A program made the position numbers and the translations under genes. From Rhododendron vialii (lineage: Eukaryota > Streptophyta > Magnoliopsida > Ericales > Ericaceae), in assembly GCF_030253575.1 (NCBI RefSeq), contig NC_080561.1:37309564-37373563 (forward strand): a DNA stretch of 64,000 nt. Reading direction: 5' to 3'. The notes beneath the pieces are model-generated. The model was not told the DNA's origin. It saw only the letters and a program-made list of their open reading frames with translations, and made no database searches. Each line of letters begins with the position of its first letter. The first letter of the stretch is position 1. Shown here piece by piece: positions 1 to 11,771 of this stretch.

Positions 1-2160
1 CCTGGTATTCTACCTACTCCAACAATTGGCCTGTTTGGGGATCAAAATGGTGCACCCAGAAGGTTTGCTCTTCAACCATACCCATTATTTTCTGATCCTC
101 AAATTGCTGCATGTTTTGATTGCTCATAGTCCAAGTCTTTGATATCCTTCTAAGGATCTGAAACCATTACCTGACGTTGGCATCGAGATGTTCTAGACCT
201 GAATTAGCTGTAATGCATGAGCGCAAATATAACAAGTCTATTTTCTAAAACTCTTGAACTTTTACCGTTACCCAAGTGAACTCCTTTCGTTTGATTACCA
301 TTTTGTTTCAATGGCACATGTCAGTATTTATGGCATTTTTGAGACAAAAATGCCCTTGAACGGATCTATATACTTCTCAACCCTGCATTTATCCTCAGTC
401 ATCATCTCCTCCTTCCCCCAACCCCCCTCCGTTCTCTCTCTCCTACGGCAGCCATGCAAGCTGCCAACAGCAGCACCAACACCGCCGGCTACCAACCCCA
501 ATCAAGTAAAAAGATTGATCGGCTTTCCTCGATCGAATCCAATCAAGAACAGTTTTATCTTTATCTTCACATAGTAAGAAGTAAGAACAAGTCAAAAGAT
601 TTCCTGTTATTCTGTTTCATGGAAGGAGTCAATCATTGAACCCAAACCGCATGTAGTATAATTTCATGGGTCTGGGAATGATTTGCTAGATTTCTACACA
701 AGCTGAAGTTTGGAAAACAAATATTCTATTGTTTCCTGTTGTGACTCGAATTATGAGACCGGCATGCTAATGTTTGTAAGGGCTCACCAGTTGGCCAAAA
801 TACAGGCTTTGTGTAGAGCCAGGTCTTCTTCATGTTATCACTCTTGCTATGGGCGCTGGTAGTGGCTCCATATGTTTCCATCCATGATACAAGGAATATG
901 AAATACATACTCAAAAAGTTCTTATGACCCTTGTTGAATATCAACACTCACCCCATTTGGACAGCCTAGCTCTGGTCTCAAATGAAGATAAAATGAGAAA
1001 ATTTGGGGAATCTTTATATGTACTCTCTTGACAAGCCTCTGTTTGGACAGCCTAGCCCTGGTCTCAAACGAAGGTTTTCACGCTTATGTAAGAGCACCCG
1101 TGCTCTACTGGTAATTTGGGGGCTTAACTAGATAGGCTGAGTTGAAGTATTGGTTGCTTGTTAACCTTGGTTAAGTAATGCCTTTTGGGCTTAACATAAT
1201 GTAGAGATTTCAGTTCCTCCTTGCCCACCAACACGGGTGGGTCATTGGTGGAAAGGGTTCCTGGGATATAAGAGCATGGCCAGTTTCTGTCATATGTTTT
1301 TCCGCTGACTTTTATTTCGTCTTGGTGGCAATCATTTTGAAAGGATAAACATAAATGGTACGGGAACCACATTTAGGGACACCATCAAATGTGTAACCAA
1401 TGGATAATGGAATGGGCTCAAAGCCTAACTATCATATCTCCTACCAAATTCATGGATAACGAATGAAATGACCGACAAGGTGGTAGTCAAATGTGGTCAT
1501 ACTGTCACAGTAACCTTGTGTAAAGGTGAATTCTCTCGTCATGTTTGGCACTACACCATTTGTCATTGTTACTTTATGTTGCTTTCAATTACCAGTTGAA
1601 ATATGTACTTCCATGCCATGGCCAGCTCTCTATGAGGCTTTTCTGTCTGGCCTTCTCAATTTGCGTAAATCATAATGTGTTTCTTGTATTAAGAATCTAA
1701 GGCATTACCATAGTTTGGAGTTAAATAGGAAGTACAATGTATGCTTGAACTGTAAACTCAAATTTAAGTTATGTAGTTTTAGGAACGAAATTTTTGCTCT
1801 TTAATGGTGGATGGTGAGCCTCTATTGAACTCTTGTTAATTATTAGTCATTATCTTTCAGAGAAAATTTGCCTCGTAATAGAATCTTTCCTTTTCTTTTG
1901 AATGTTGTTTAGTTTTGCTTCTAGTTTAATCTTCTTTTTTGTGGAGGTAATTAATTTGATGTTCCTATCTGTTGTCCAATGAGAGCAGTCAAGGGCGAGG
2001 TGGTCCCACTGGACGACCTCGGGGTGGCGGCCGAGGCTTGGAGAGGGGCCGTGGACGTGGTAGAGGCCGTGGTGGCGGGCCTGGTGGCGAAAAGGTATCC
2101 GCAGACGATCTTGATGCCGATTTGGAGAAGTACCACGCAGAAGCTATGCAAACGAACTGA
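1..2160 (+). CDS. ALY/REF-family mRNA export adaptor (THO complex subunit 4), C-terminal part, 5' end outside window
   Basis: Last two exons of an ALY/REF-type nuclear adaptor that couples transcription and splicing to mRNA export. Visible exon A is 1-62 (frame 1, ends in NGAPR plus AG of a split Ser codon, donor at 63). Exon B is 1989-2160 (acceptor AG at 1987-1988, stop 2158-2160). The join is in frame and gives 77 residues to the stop. Exon B encodes an RGG/RG-rich segment and then the acidic C-terminal tail GEKVSADDLDADLEKYHAEA (last residues MQTN), the conserved end of plant ALY proteins that contacts the export helicase UAP56 in this family. The RRM domain and N-terminal motif would lie left of the window. 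The intron (63-1988, 1926 bp) shows no other recognisable gene. The exon A assignment rests on frame continuity and on resemblance of NGAPRS-QGRGG to the linker of plant ALY proteins. Exon B is very secure. Confidence 0.88.
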
Positions 2161-2605
2161 TTGCAACAGGTACCGTAATCTTCATCGGCTTTGGTCTTGG
2201 CAACTGGCTGTGACTTTTGTGCTTTATGAACTTTCGCCCGTTAAAAGTAGATCTGTTTATCCCTGCCTTCTACGACGTTTGTGGAGAAGGAACTGCAATG
2301 ACTGACTAGTTGGATTTTGTTATGAAGTTTGTGCTGCTTCTGTTCTGGCTTGAGTATTGGTACAGAGATTAATGAGTGATTGTTGTTTGTACCTTATATA
2401 TCACCCAGTTGATTCATTTCCCCTCTGTTTTCTCTGCTATTTCCTAGTTTTATGTTTTTGTCCCCAGGCATTCTAGTTTTATGCTTTTCACAGGGCTTGG
2501 ATTGATATTAAATATATCAAATGTTGAGGCATAAATGGCTGTTGGACCCAGATTCTTTTTGGTTCCTTGTTTTTTTTTTTTTTCTCACACTGGACAGTGT
2601 AACAA
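2161..2605 (+). other. ALY 3' UTR and downstream sequence
   Basis: T-rich sequence following the ALY stop codon. It should contain the 3' UTR. No clear canonical AATAAA signal stands out, and I see no coding potential. Confidence 0.5.
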
Positions 2606-2613
2606 TTTTGCTT

Positions 2614-2756
2614 AGGGTAGTGATAATGCCAAAACCGTTTTTGTTGGTGCTAAAACTCCTGTGCATAAACGTCTTGTACATTGCAAATGGTATAAGTCTT
2701 TTGTACACTAGAGTTTTGGCACCAACAAAAACAGTTTTGACATATTATTATTACCC
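2614..2756. mobile_element. Small MITE with ~44 bp terminal inverted repeats and 8-bp TSD
   Basis: 143-bp element. The left arm (2614-2658) and right arm (2711-2756) are imperfect inverted copies about 44 bp long, starting AGGGTAGTGATAATG and ending ATTATTATTACCC. The identical octamer TTTTGCTT flanks both sides (2606-2613 and 2757-2764). An 8-bp duplication with (T)AGGG-like ends is what hAT-type nonautonomous elements leave. No coding capacity. Confidence 0.75.
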
Positions 2757-2764
2757 TTTTGCTT

Positions 2765-3822
2765 GCTTTTTTTGGGTTTCTCTTTTTCTTACCCAAATGA
2801 GAGAAATTCAAATCCAAACCCTTTTTCTAAACACTTCTTTCAAAGTTTCACTTTTTCTTATTTAGAGGTATGTCATTTTGACCAAATTTTATAGGGAAAA
2901 CATAAAGACCAATAAATTTGGGTAAAAATAACGATTTAGCATTGGAAATGAAGACACCCAAATAGAGCTTTGACTCAAAGTTTACCCAAATTTGGGTTAA
3001 AAGATGGGACACAGGTACGGTCAATCAATGAACATGAATTTTTATCCAAACAATGACGATTAGGATTTGTAGAAACTTAGATTAAATCTAAACCGTCTAT
3101 ACTGAGATGAACAATCACATCAACCACACTAATCACATCAGCCACACTATATAGTGTAATGCGGTAAGTACATAACAACCCCTCCCATTCCTAAGAAATA
3201 AGAAATGAGTCAGGGGTAGACTTGTTTTTAAACATTTTAACTCTATCAATGTAAAAAGTTCAAAAACATTTAACAAAATGAGAGGAAAATGTATTTTGCT
3301 CAAAACCTAGTTCTCATATTTTTCTCATTTTCTTTCTCAACCAAACAAGGATAGTGGAATTTTCTTTCTTTTCCATTGATTCCAAACAAAGCCTATTTTT
3401 ACACTTGTTTGGAGGAGCCTTCGGCTGACGAAAACCGATCAAAAGGCCTGATTGAGTTTACACTTTCTGACCAGCCATTGGATTTTAATTTGCCAAATCC
3501 CAGGACCAAGAGGCTATACATACGTCTTTCAGAAATTAAAAATAAAAAATCCATAAGCAAGATCTCAATCAAACACTGCTTTCATCTTGAAAATTTCTTG
3601 GGTAGATTTATCCGTATTCACAAATTATAGAAGAAAGCCAGTGCGCAAGAGATTTGTTCCTCAATTGGATCCAAAATAAGGGCAAATGCATATATCATTG
3701 ATGATGAATCGAAAGGATTCCACAATTACAACCCTCCAAAACTAAACCCTAGCAACCAACAATTCACATCCAAAAAAAAACTGCTTCGAAAAACTACTAC
3801 TAATCCTAAAAAGCCACCGAAA
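2765..3822. other. Intergenic, no gene seen
   Basis: AT-rich spacer between ALY and histone H4. An 84-codon open frame at 3376-3630 has no recognisable domain. The part nearest 3822 must hold the H4 3' UTR and its processing or polyadenylation signals, which I cannot place. Confidence 0.5.
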
Positions 3823-4400
<578 letters not shown>

Positions 4401-4444
4401 TTTCTTGGGGGGCTCGCCGTCCGTTTTAAACCTTCGGAGCACAA

Positions 4445-5714
4445 CAATCCAATCAGTTCAACCGAGAACTTGAGGTCAGACCTAAGTTGGCCTATAGGCT
4501 ATAGTACTACTACGTATTTATTGAATTTTTCTTTTTATTGGATTTTTCTTAGATTCGTATGGAGAGAAATAAAATATTCCGTAATAAAATAAAAAAACCA
4601 ACCTTGAATTAAATAAAAAATATTTCAAAAATAAAATTAGGTCAAAACTAACCTTGAATAGTTTTCCTTTTTTTTTTTTATCCAAGCGAAATCTTCTGTA
4701 ATGTTATTTTTGGGACAGAGGGTTTGAACCATCACCAAATGAGTGTTCATTACTTTGACTACTTACTGTGCTAAGAGGCAACTTCAATGTTCTCTTCTTG
4801 TCACATACCAAGGTTAATATTGACGTAATTTAATTATTGAATTATTTTTTATTTAATCAAAGATACATATGCAATCAAAGAAGTAGGGAAAAATTGGGTA
4901 ACCCAAATAGACTAGACTAGAGCATTGTTACCCAATCTTCCCTTTCTCTTCCAACTATTCAACCCCTATCGTCATCAGAACACAGCGAAGGCTGTCTTTG
5001 ATTGCATAAAAATCACATATGTTCTTCGACATTTAGTTGAGAAAGACAAGAGGACTTGCTACAAATTCACATGAAGGAGTTATTTATCTTCGACAACATT
5101 CCATTTAACTACTTAATTCAAGTTAGTTCCGTTGACCATCTTTGTACAATTTCCATCATTCGTGACCTCAATGTAGTCGCTATGCATGTTGGTAGAGCTT
5201 GGAAAAAAGAAAATTAATGGGGTGATGTGGGTTTTGTGGCAAGTCGTCTGGATGGTTCCATTATCAAGCGGAAAACTCACGGTGAGCTTTGGTTCCACCG
5301 AATGCAATAGCTCACGGCTCTTCTCATGGCAATTAGATCGTTTACCTTACAGGCTTACATCATTTTAATATTGTATATTTACGTTTTGATATTGTCTCAA
5401 TGCCGTCTCACATAGAGTAATGGTCGTTAAGAAGATAGAGTTTCATTTGCGAAAATTTTCAAGGGAGAGAGACATCTAATTTGTGATTTTGCAAGATCTC
5501 CGAAGTGTTGCAGCAGGAAGGTCATCAACAATGCTTACCACTGCAATTGCTGCAGTTTCATAACCACAAACTGCTTATAGGTACTCTGCAATTGCTGCAA
5601 TTTTTATCACTATGAGATGGAGGAAGTGACTTGCCTGTGCAATACAAAAATTTGCGCAAGATCGCATTATTTGTCCCGAGTCACCGTCTAGATGCTCTAA
5701 CAACCATTAGGATT
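4445..5714. other. Intergenic, no gene seen
   Basis: AT-rich spacer upstream of H4. Short open frames such as 5113-5307 and 5186-5368 show no domain. No RNA gene recognised. Confidence 0.5.
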
Positions 5715-6240
5715 ATAAACGAACCGAGAAGCTCGCGAGCTCGGTTCTGTTCAGCTCGGCTCGTTTACTAAACGAGCCGAGCTTGAGTTTTTGGCTCATT
5801 TACTAAACGAGTCGAGTGGAGCTCGGCTCAGTCAGCTAGTTAAGGGAAGGGCGACTCGCTTGGCTCGGCTAATTTGTAAACAGCTGACCTCTAAGAGAAA
5901 TTTTGGCTCATTTGTTTGGATTCAAACTTGAAAAAAAATTTAAAATTCAAAAAATTCTCATTACCCCTGTCTGTAATTATTATTCTAATTTATCTCTTAA
6001 CTCTCCAATCATTATTCTAATTTATCTTTTTATCTTTTTTCACTCATTATCCATATCTGCAATTATTATCCTAATTTCTGTTTCTACTCATTATCTAAAA
6101 ATCAAACCCAAATTTTTTTTAAAACTCATCAAAACAAGGCAAGAAAGACCCGTTTATTAATTATTCGAACCGTTGGAACTTGGAACCCTCCAGTTCGAAC
6201 TCACGCTATTGAAAAGGCTCGACTTGGCTCGTTAGCGTCC
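5715..6240. repeat. Palindrome-rich CGAGC/GCTCG repeat
   Basis: A cluster of GCTCG/CGAGC words. It includes a perfect hairpin with 14-bp arms and a single central base (5754-5767 / 5769-5782, arm GCTCGGCTCGTTTA) and a second inverted pair at 5721-5747 (GAACCGAG...CTCGGTTC). Related words (GGCTCGACTTGGCTCG) recur at 6215-6233, so 5715-6240 may be one degenerate element. The interior is AT-rich and noncoding. Confidence 0.5.
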
Positions 6241-6246
6241 TACACC

Positions 6247-6272
6247 AGAGAGAGAGAGAGAGAGAGAGAGAG
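6247..6272 (+). repeat. GA microsatellite in 5' leader
   Basis: (GA)n tract ending directly at the ATG of the ATP synthase subunit gene. GA/CT tracts are common in plant 5' UTRs. Confidence 0.8.
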
Positions 6273-6393
6273 ATGAAGCAGTTCGATCCGTGGCCCGTTT
6301 TCTTCAGGCGAGAATGGAGTCGGAACTGGCCTTTCTTGGTCGGTTTCGCCATCACCGGCACCATCATCACCAAGCTATCCCTCGGCCTCACCG

Positions 6394-6448
<55 letters not shown>

Positions 6449-6556
6449 CATTCGTTTCGTCCGAAACCTAATTTGCTGATCTAATCGGATAATCGACTTG
6501 TGTTTGCAGAAGCGGATGCTAAGAACTCCCCGTTCGTGCAGAGGCACAAAAGGTGA
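6273..6556 (+). CDS. Mitochondrial ATP synthase small (6 kDa) subunit, plant type
   Basis: Two coding exons: 6273-6393 and 6510-6556 (intron 6394-6509, GT-AG). The join is in frame and gives 55 residues: MKQFDPWPVFFRREWSRNWP at the N-terminus, one hydrophobic membrane segment (about residues 20-38), and a basic tail ending NSPFVQRHKR. This matches the short plant-specific 6 kDa subunit of mitochondrial F1Fo-ATP synthase, a single-pass inner-membrane protein without a long presequence. Length agrees with the family. The intron starts with a long (CT)n tract. A further intron probably splits the last codons: donor AAAAG|GTGAAA at 6552/6553 and acceptor TTTGCAG|GTGAG at 8626/8627 recreate the same AGG-TGA end, which would put the 3' UTR at about 8627-8760. 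The family assignment is from memory of plant homologues and is confident. Confidence 0.87.
6395..6442 (+). repeat. CT microsatellite at the 5' end of intron 1
   Basis: (CT)n of about 20 or more units beginning within a few bases of the splice donor at 6394. It produces long artificial Ser/Leu and Arg/Glu open frames in other readings. Confidence 0.85.
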
Positions 6557-8626
6557 AACCTCCGATTTGTCCCTAATTTACATCGCAACCAGTTCTCTCT
6601 ATTGTGGTCTGCGTGTAGTTTAGGTACTCTATGCTATCTCTGGATCAATTTTCATAGGTTTCACATACGGATATAGATATGCATAAATGCGTAAATTTAC
6701 TTGCTTTTATGCGTTTGTCTGTTGGCAGTGTTCTAAAACAAGGAATTAATTGGCAATTAATCATTGGCGGGGTCTATTTGATTAGGTCCGAGTAACGATT
6801 AATCGCCGATTGCAAATTAATATGCACTGATTAATCATTCGAAGGTGGTTGACTGCCCGACTAGCGCCTAGTGACTTTTAGAACAATGTCTGTTGGTAGA
6901 CTTATTAGGCTCTATTCTTGTAAAAAAAAAAAATTCCATTTTCATTTTGGAGGAGATTACAACACTCAACTCACTTTCTTTCTTGCACTCTGGTTCCCCC
7001 ACGGGACACACTGTTGCACACCCACAGCTCTCACAATCACTCCGCCTTTGCCACCACATGCACACACTACACAAAACATCAGATTATATAGTAGTTTGGT
7101 AGGGGAGGTGCAACGGCTAGTAATTGACATTTGACAAGGCACATGCCATTCCAAGGCATCTTCAATTATCCTTCTAGATTTGAGCCAAGTTAGCCAACCA
7201 ATCCTCCACATTTCAACTTTGGAGTCACGTCTTTTGGAATTCAGGATTCCAAATATTGCTCGTATAAGAGTCTGCAAGGTGTTTGAGTCTCTTTTTTATG
7301 TTGTTTGAGATTTGAACGTGAGACCTCTCTAAGGTGCATCAGTTCTTGATTGAGCTAAATCATGTGTTTAATCCTTGAACGTTTATTCAAAAGAGGTCTG
7401 CTTGTAGTCTTTGGTAATGAACATAGTTGTGTTCAAACTGTAAGACTCATAACCTAAACGCCAGTACACTACTATTAAATATAACATAAGTTGATAACGC
7501 ACAACAAGATGAGTTGGGTTTTGCAACGGAAGTCGTCACATGGGTCTTGGCGTTAGGAAATAGAACTGGACAATGAATTTATGTAACATATATTTGCTAG
7601 CAGCCTAGCCCCCATGGTGAAATTCCTAACTAGTGTGACATACAAGTTACAAGGATTCAAGGAGCAATGTGATTAGAGGTTGAGAGTTCCAAAAGGAAAA
7701 AAGTGGAGGTACAGACTACAGAGAATGACATGGATTAAAACAGTAAAATGGTTGCCCTAAATGTAACTAGTGAGATGCTTTTTTGTAAGCTGATTGGTGC
7801 CTATGAATTCATGTAGGTGATCCAAATCGTTGGGAATAAAGCTTTTTTCTTCCAGCCCTTTAAAGTGAAGCAAGTCTTACTATAGCTTGTTGAGTTGATA
7901 TGAGTTTATTTGAGTTGCAACTGACTCTTAAATCTTGTTACACTTCAAATTTGGTTTGTAAAGGATTACTTGCTTTACCATCCTATGTTTTCTTAATTTG
8001 ACACTATAGTAATGGAGGAAATGGGGAAGGGAAGTGGAAACCGAGGGAAGGGATTTCAAGTTGTGTTTGGTTGGGTTGAAAGAATATAGGAGACATGGGA
8101 AGGCTTTGACACAATTTCACCACTTTATGAGTATGTTGCTTGCCCATTTTTCGGCTTTATGGGAGGAGTAATACCTCCCTCGTTCAATCTTTCAAACTAA
8201 CTAGGGAAGACAATATAGTGATGGGAAGCCTTTAACACCATTCACCACTTAATATCATGCCGCTTCCCCATTTTTCAGCTTAATGGTCCCTTGAGAGGAA
8301 TTGTACCACCCTTGTTCCATTCCTTGAAAGCTACTGACTATTGTTGTCCACTAATTGGTTTGAGTCTTTGAGAGTTCTATTGTGGGACTGGGGGAGCATT
8401 TTTTTTAGGTTTTTTTAAGGGGTGTCCATGATTGAGGTATGTCATGGCCATCATACTTCTGTACTTCTTGCCCACTGGTAAAACTCTCCGAGGCTAATCG
8501 AATATTTTTTGCAGATTTCATATTTGTTTTCTGGATTTCCTTGTTGATAGATTAAGTCACTTTTTTATTATACTCTTGTGAATGCTTTCAAGCTTGTTAA
8601 TGGGTGAAAATCTCTGGTCTTTGCAG
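6553..8626 (+). other. Probable 3' intron of the ATP synthase subunit gene
   Basis: Sequence between a good donor (AAAAG|GTGAAA) and a good acceptor (GTCTTTGCAG|GTGAG) that together keep the stop codon unchanged. It contains a MITE-like insertion (6729-6885). The rest is noncoding AT-rich DNA. The intron is inferred, not shown by transcripts. Confidence 0.55.
6729..6885. mobile_element. MITE-like element with TGTTCTAAAA/TTTTAGAACA ends
   Basis: A 10-bp perfect terminal inverted repeat (TGTTCTAAAA at 6729-6738, TTTTAGAACA at 6876-6885) encloses about 157 bp of noncoding DNA rich in ATTAAT words. The flanks GTCTGTTGGCAG (left) and GTCTGTTGGTAG (right) look like a 12-bp target duplication with one difference, which would suit a Mutator-like nonautonomous element. 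The duplication is offset 2 bp from the right inverted repeat, so the exact ends are uncertain. Confidence 0.6.
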
Positions 8627-8813
8627 GTGAGTTTCTGGATGCTTGAGAGGTGGAAGCACTGTGTTCTGTGTCGGAAGTGAACATCAATGTATTGTACTTT
8701 AGAAGTTCAGCTCTGATTTTTTCTACGTTGACTATCCATGAAGAATAGACTTCATTCATAAAGCGCGATTAATGTTATGGGTTTCCATTTGCTAGCCGAA
8801 ACATTAAGACTTC

Positions 8814-9030
8814 GGTAGTGTTTGGTTGGGAGTTTAGTTTAGTTTAGTTTTGGTAGTGGGTAGAGAAAGAAATAGAGTAATGATTGAAGATAGGGGTAAT
8901 GATTGGAGAGAGATAGAGAGAGATGTGAAAGTAATAATTGGAGAAATAGGGTAATGATTGGAGAAAGAAGTAGGGTAATGATTGAAAACAAAACTAAAAC
9001 TAAAACTAAGTTGAGAACCGAACAAAGCCT
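8814..9030. mobile_element. MITE with imperfect long terminal inverted repeats
   Basis: The left end GGTAGTGTTTGGTTGGGAG with following TTTAG repeats pairs imperfectly with the right end CAAAACTAAAACTAAG...GAACAAAGCC. The interior repeats the motif GGGTAATGATTGGAGA several times. Noncoding. The GTGTTTGGTT/AACAAAGCC ends are typical of plant MITEs. No target duplication was resolved. Confidence 0.5.
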
Positions 9031-10678
9031 GTTTTGACAACATTATTGTTCTGTTGTTTATGTCCTGGGCCTGTATTGTTCTCCTGGGCATGTGCTTTAT
9101 GGTGTTATGCGCCTTTTCTTTGCTCTGTCTTTGAATTTTGTCTGTGATACACCTATTCAAGTATTGCAAAATGAAAACGTTGACTAGGGAAGAGAAACAT
9201 GACCCATGCTTTTGCTCCGCCTCCGATGAAAGCATAAGATACACAATACTAGTTCTCTCAATATTAGTGTTAAGAACATGGAAAATGGAATACACAATAC
9301 TAGTTCTCCCAATAGTAGTGTGATGGGATTACTTATTCTAAAAATTCTCTCTGCGCGAAAAATAAAAAGGAAATTGAATCTCTTTCAACTATAAATTCAA
9401 TCTAACTTCCTCTCCAAGCTGCATCCATGAGCGGATTATTGGTTTCAACACTACAGTTGTGGTCATGAGGCAAATTGGGTTGCAAGGGGTTCTGAATGGT
9501 TAGGAGGCCTTTAGCCTAGCGACATCAAGGGTATACTTACATGCCAGGAGTTCGGAGATCTCCAAAGTACTATTCTGACTTGTACACAAGAAAAAAACGA
9601 TGAAACAACCCTCTACCACTGATGCATGGCAAATTGCGGCTAATGGAATGACAATAGTAACATCTGGGAAAAAGTTAAAAAGGACCATCAATGTGGGCAT
9701 CATCACTGGCAAGACAAGTTGATGCTGCAATTGAAGACCATTCCTGTACTAGATAAGCTTTATGTACATGAATCCGGTAACTTACAAAACAGCCCCCGAA
9801 CCCCAAAAGAACTAGTTAGCTATACAAAAGTACACAAAACGGGCAATCTGATAAAAATAGGCCATTTTAAACTCATCCATCGGAAGTATCTTCACTCTCT
9901 TTATCAATCTGCCAACAAGAGGAAACCATTTCATGTTAAAATTCATGAAACCAAAAGGTAGGGTAAAAATGTGAAAAAGAATTGCTTTCTTCTCCCCGCA
10001 ACTTTTACGCTGTACATAATTTCCCACAGTATCGCATTGACAACAGTAACAATTTCCTCCTAGTTGAACCATCCAATGCCAAACGTACAACAAGAGTCAG
10101 CCTAACAGGGAAACACATTCCATTTGCGGTATACATTTCCGTTTTTCTTTCTGTGAATTCAGGTAACTTCTACGCTGAAGTGTTCTGTTCATTCGTCGCG
10201 TCCTATCCAACTCATCTTGTTACTGCCCAATCGCAGAGTTTGTACAAACACAGGGTCTGAATAGGTGGGTGAATAACTTTGAGTTTCAATACCATTCACC
10301 AAGATATGTAACTCACTTTTGTTCCTTCCCCACACAAGGAAAAACCTAAATACAGGGTGGCATCAAAAGAGGTCTTCTTGCTAAGTGGTCAAGAGATGAT
10401 GACCTCTAATTGTGTTACGCCCAATAGCTCATCTTTCCTTTTCAAAGAGATGATAACACTCTTAAGCGTTTTATGACAGCTCTAAGTTCCCCACAAGGTC
10501 GTTATCAAATTGTACTTGCCTGGCAAGGAGGGTCTCTCAGAGGAGCTGTCCACTACGTTCATCGAAGCTTCCCTCGCATTCTTTGAGGTTCAGATCTACT
10601 CCCTGCCAACAAAGAAAGCCACCTTTAAAATAGTTCTCGTGGAAATGGTAACAATAGTTGCCTTATATATTGCAAGAC
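9031..10678. other. Intergenic, no gene seen
   Basis: Noncoding AT-rich DNA. A 19-bp direct repeat (ATACACAATACTAGTTCTC) occurs near 9239 and 9290. Open frames of 60-93 codons (9500-9730, 9719-9961, 9812-10093, 9982-10260) show no recognisable domain. Confidence 0.45.
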
Positions 10679-10686
10679 GGTGAAAA

Positions 10687-11450
10687 CAGGGCTGGCTCTG
10701 AGTTTTCCAGGGCCCGACGCAAACTTTTTCAAATGAGGCCATTTATATAACTCACGAATACTTTAAAACAAATTTAAAGAAAATGCTACAAGTGTTCAAA
10801 ACAATAATAACAAAAAAACTAGATAATCATTCCATTAATTTGAAATGCATTACTCAAACATCACTCTTCTCGCATTGTTCAAGCCGCAAAAGTAGTAATT
10901 AAGCTCTTATAATCAAGTTTAGCCACCATATTTTTCAATTGAGAGCATATCTAATCCATTCAACCTTTCTTGCCACATAGTTGACTGAAGGTAAGATTCA
11001 ATCAACTTTAACTTCGAGATGGTTCTTTCTCCAGAGGAAACTGTTAATCTGTAATTGATATAGTCAACAATATTCTATATGCGATCCAAGCATTTGGAAA
11101 ACAAAAACTCATTTGTTTCAAATAATTGAGCAGTTACTTGGATTCTTGAAAACGGTATAAAGAAGGAAAACTGAAGGCCAGGGTTTGCATTCTTTAAAGA
11201 GGTTCAGACAAAAATACTATCCTTAAGATACAATCTAAACCCCAAACTTTAATAATGACATCTTTTAGCATTATTTTTTGGGCCTTCTGCATTGAAATTC
11301 TATTATAATAGGGGCATAACACTTTTCTACTAATTTTATATCTATATACATAAAACAAGTGCATATATATATTTAGGGGCCCCAAAAAATAAGTAAAAAT
11401 TAGGGGCCCGATGCGGCTACATCATCGACGTATGCCCAAAGCCAGCCCTG
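10687..11450 (-). mobile_element. Internally deleted hAT transposon keeping a remnant of the transposase dimerisation region
   Basis: 764-bp element. Ends are CAGGGCTGGCTCTGAG and CAAAGCCAGCCCTG, inverted and of the CAGGG...CCCTG hAT type, flanked by a near-perfect 8-bp duplication (GGTGAAAA at 10679-10686, AGTGAAAA at 11451-11458). On the minus strand around 10935-11060 a frame reads SGERTISKLKLIESYLQSTM and then WQERLNGLDMLSIEK before a stop. This is the C-terminal hAT dimerisation signature of plant zinc-finger MYM/TTF-type hAT transposases. The catalytic part is missing and stops follow, so the element cannot move by itself. Confidence 0.8.
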
Positions 11451-11771
11451 AGTGAAAAAGTAAAAAAAGCAAGCATGTTTGGAAATAACTCTGTTACAAA
11501 AAGAACAAATCCATCAACTTTTGGACAAACTGGAGCTGTACCATTTAGATATTCTCTTTGCCCAAAAAGAAATGAAAAAAAGGAAAGTACGAAACCTTAT
11601 TCGTCAATGGAAGATGTGATTTACAAAATCCTTTCTGCAATTCAATTGACTTGTAGACTAAGAAGCTATGGTAGTATTTGATAAGAACATTCTCCCCCTC
11701 ATGTATGAGTGGTCCACCCATGGTAGGTTCAATCAAAATTACACTCCCATGCATATATCACTACAAAACTA

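Noticed and set aside
2521..2865. 114-codon hydrophobic plus-strand frame
   Set aside because: Runs through a T-rich stretch and straight across a MITE with its TSDs: chance frame.
6206..6547. 113-codon minus-strand frame rich in Arg-Glu repeats and matching Ser-Leu frames on plus
   Set aside because: Produced by the GA and CT microsatellites around the ATP synthase subunit gene and antisense to its exon.
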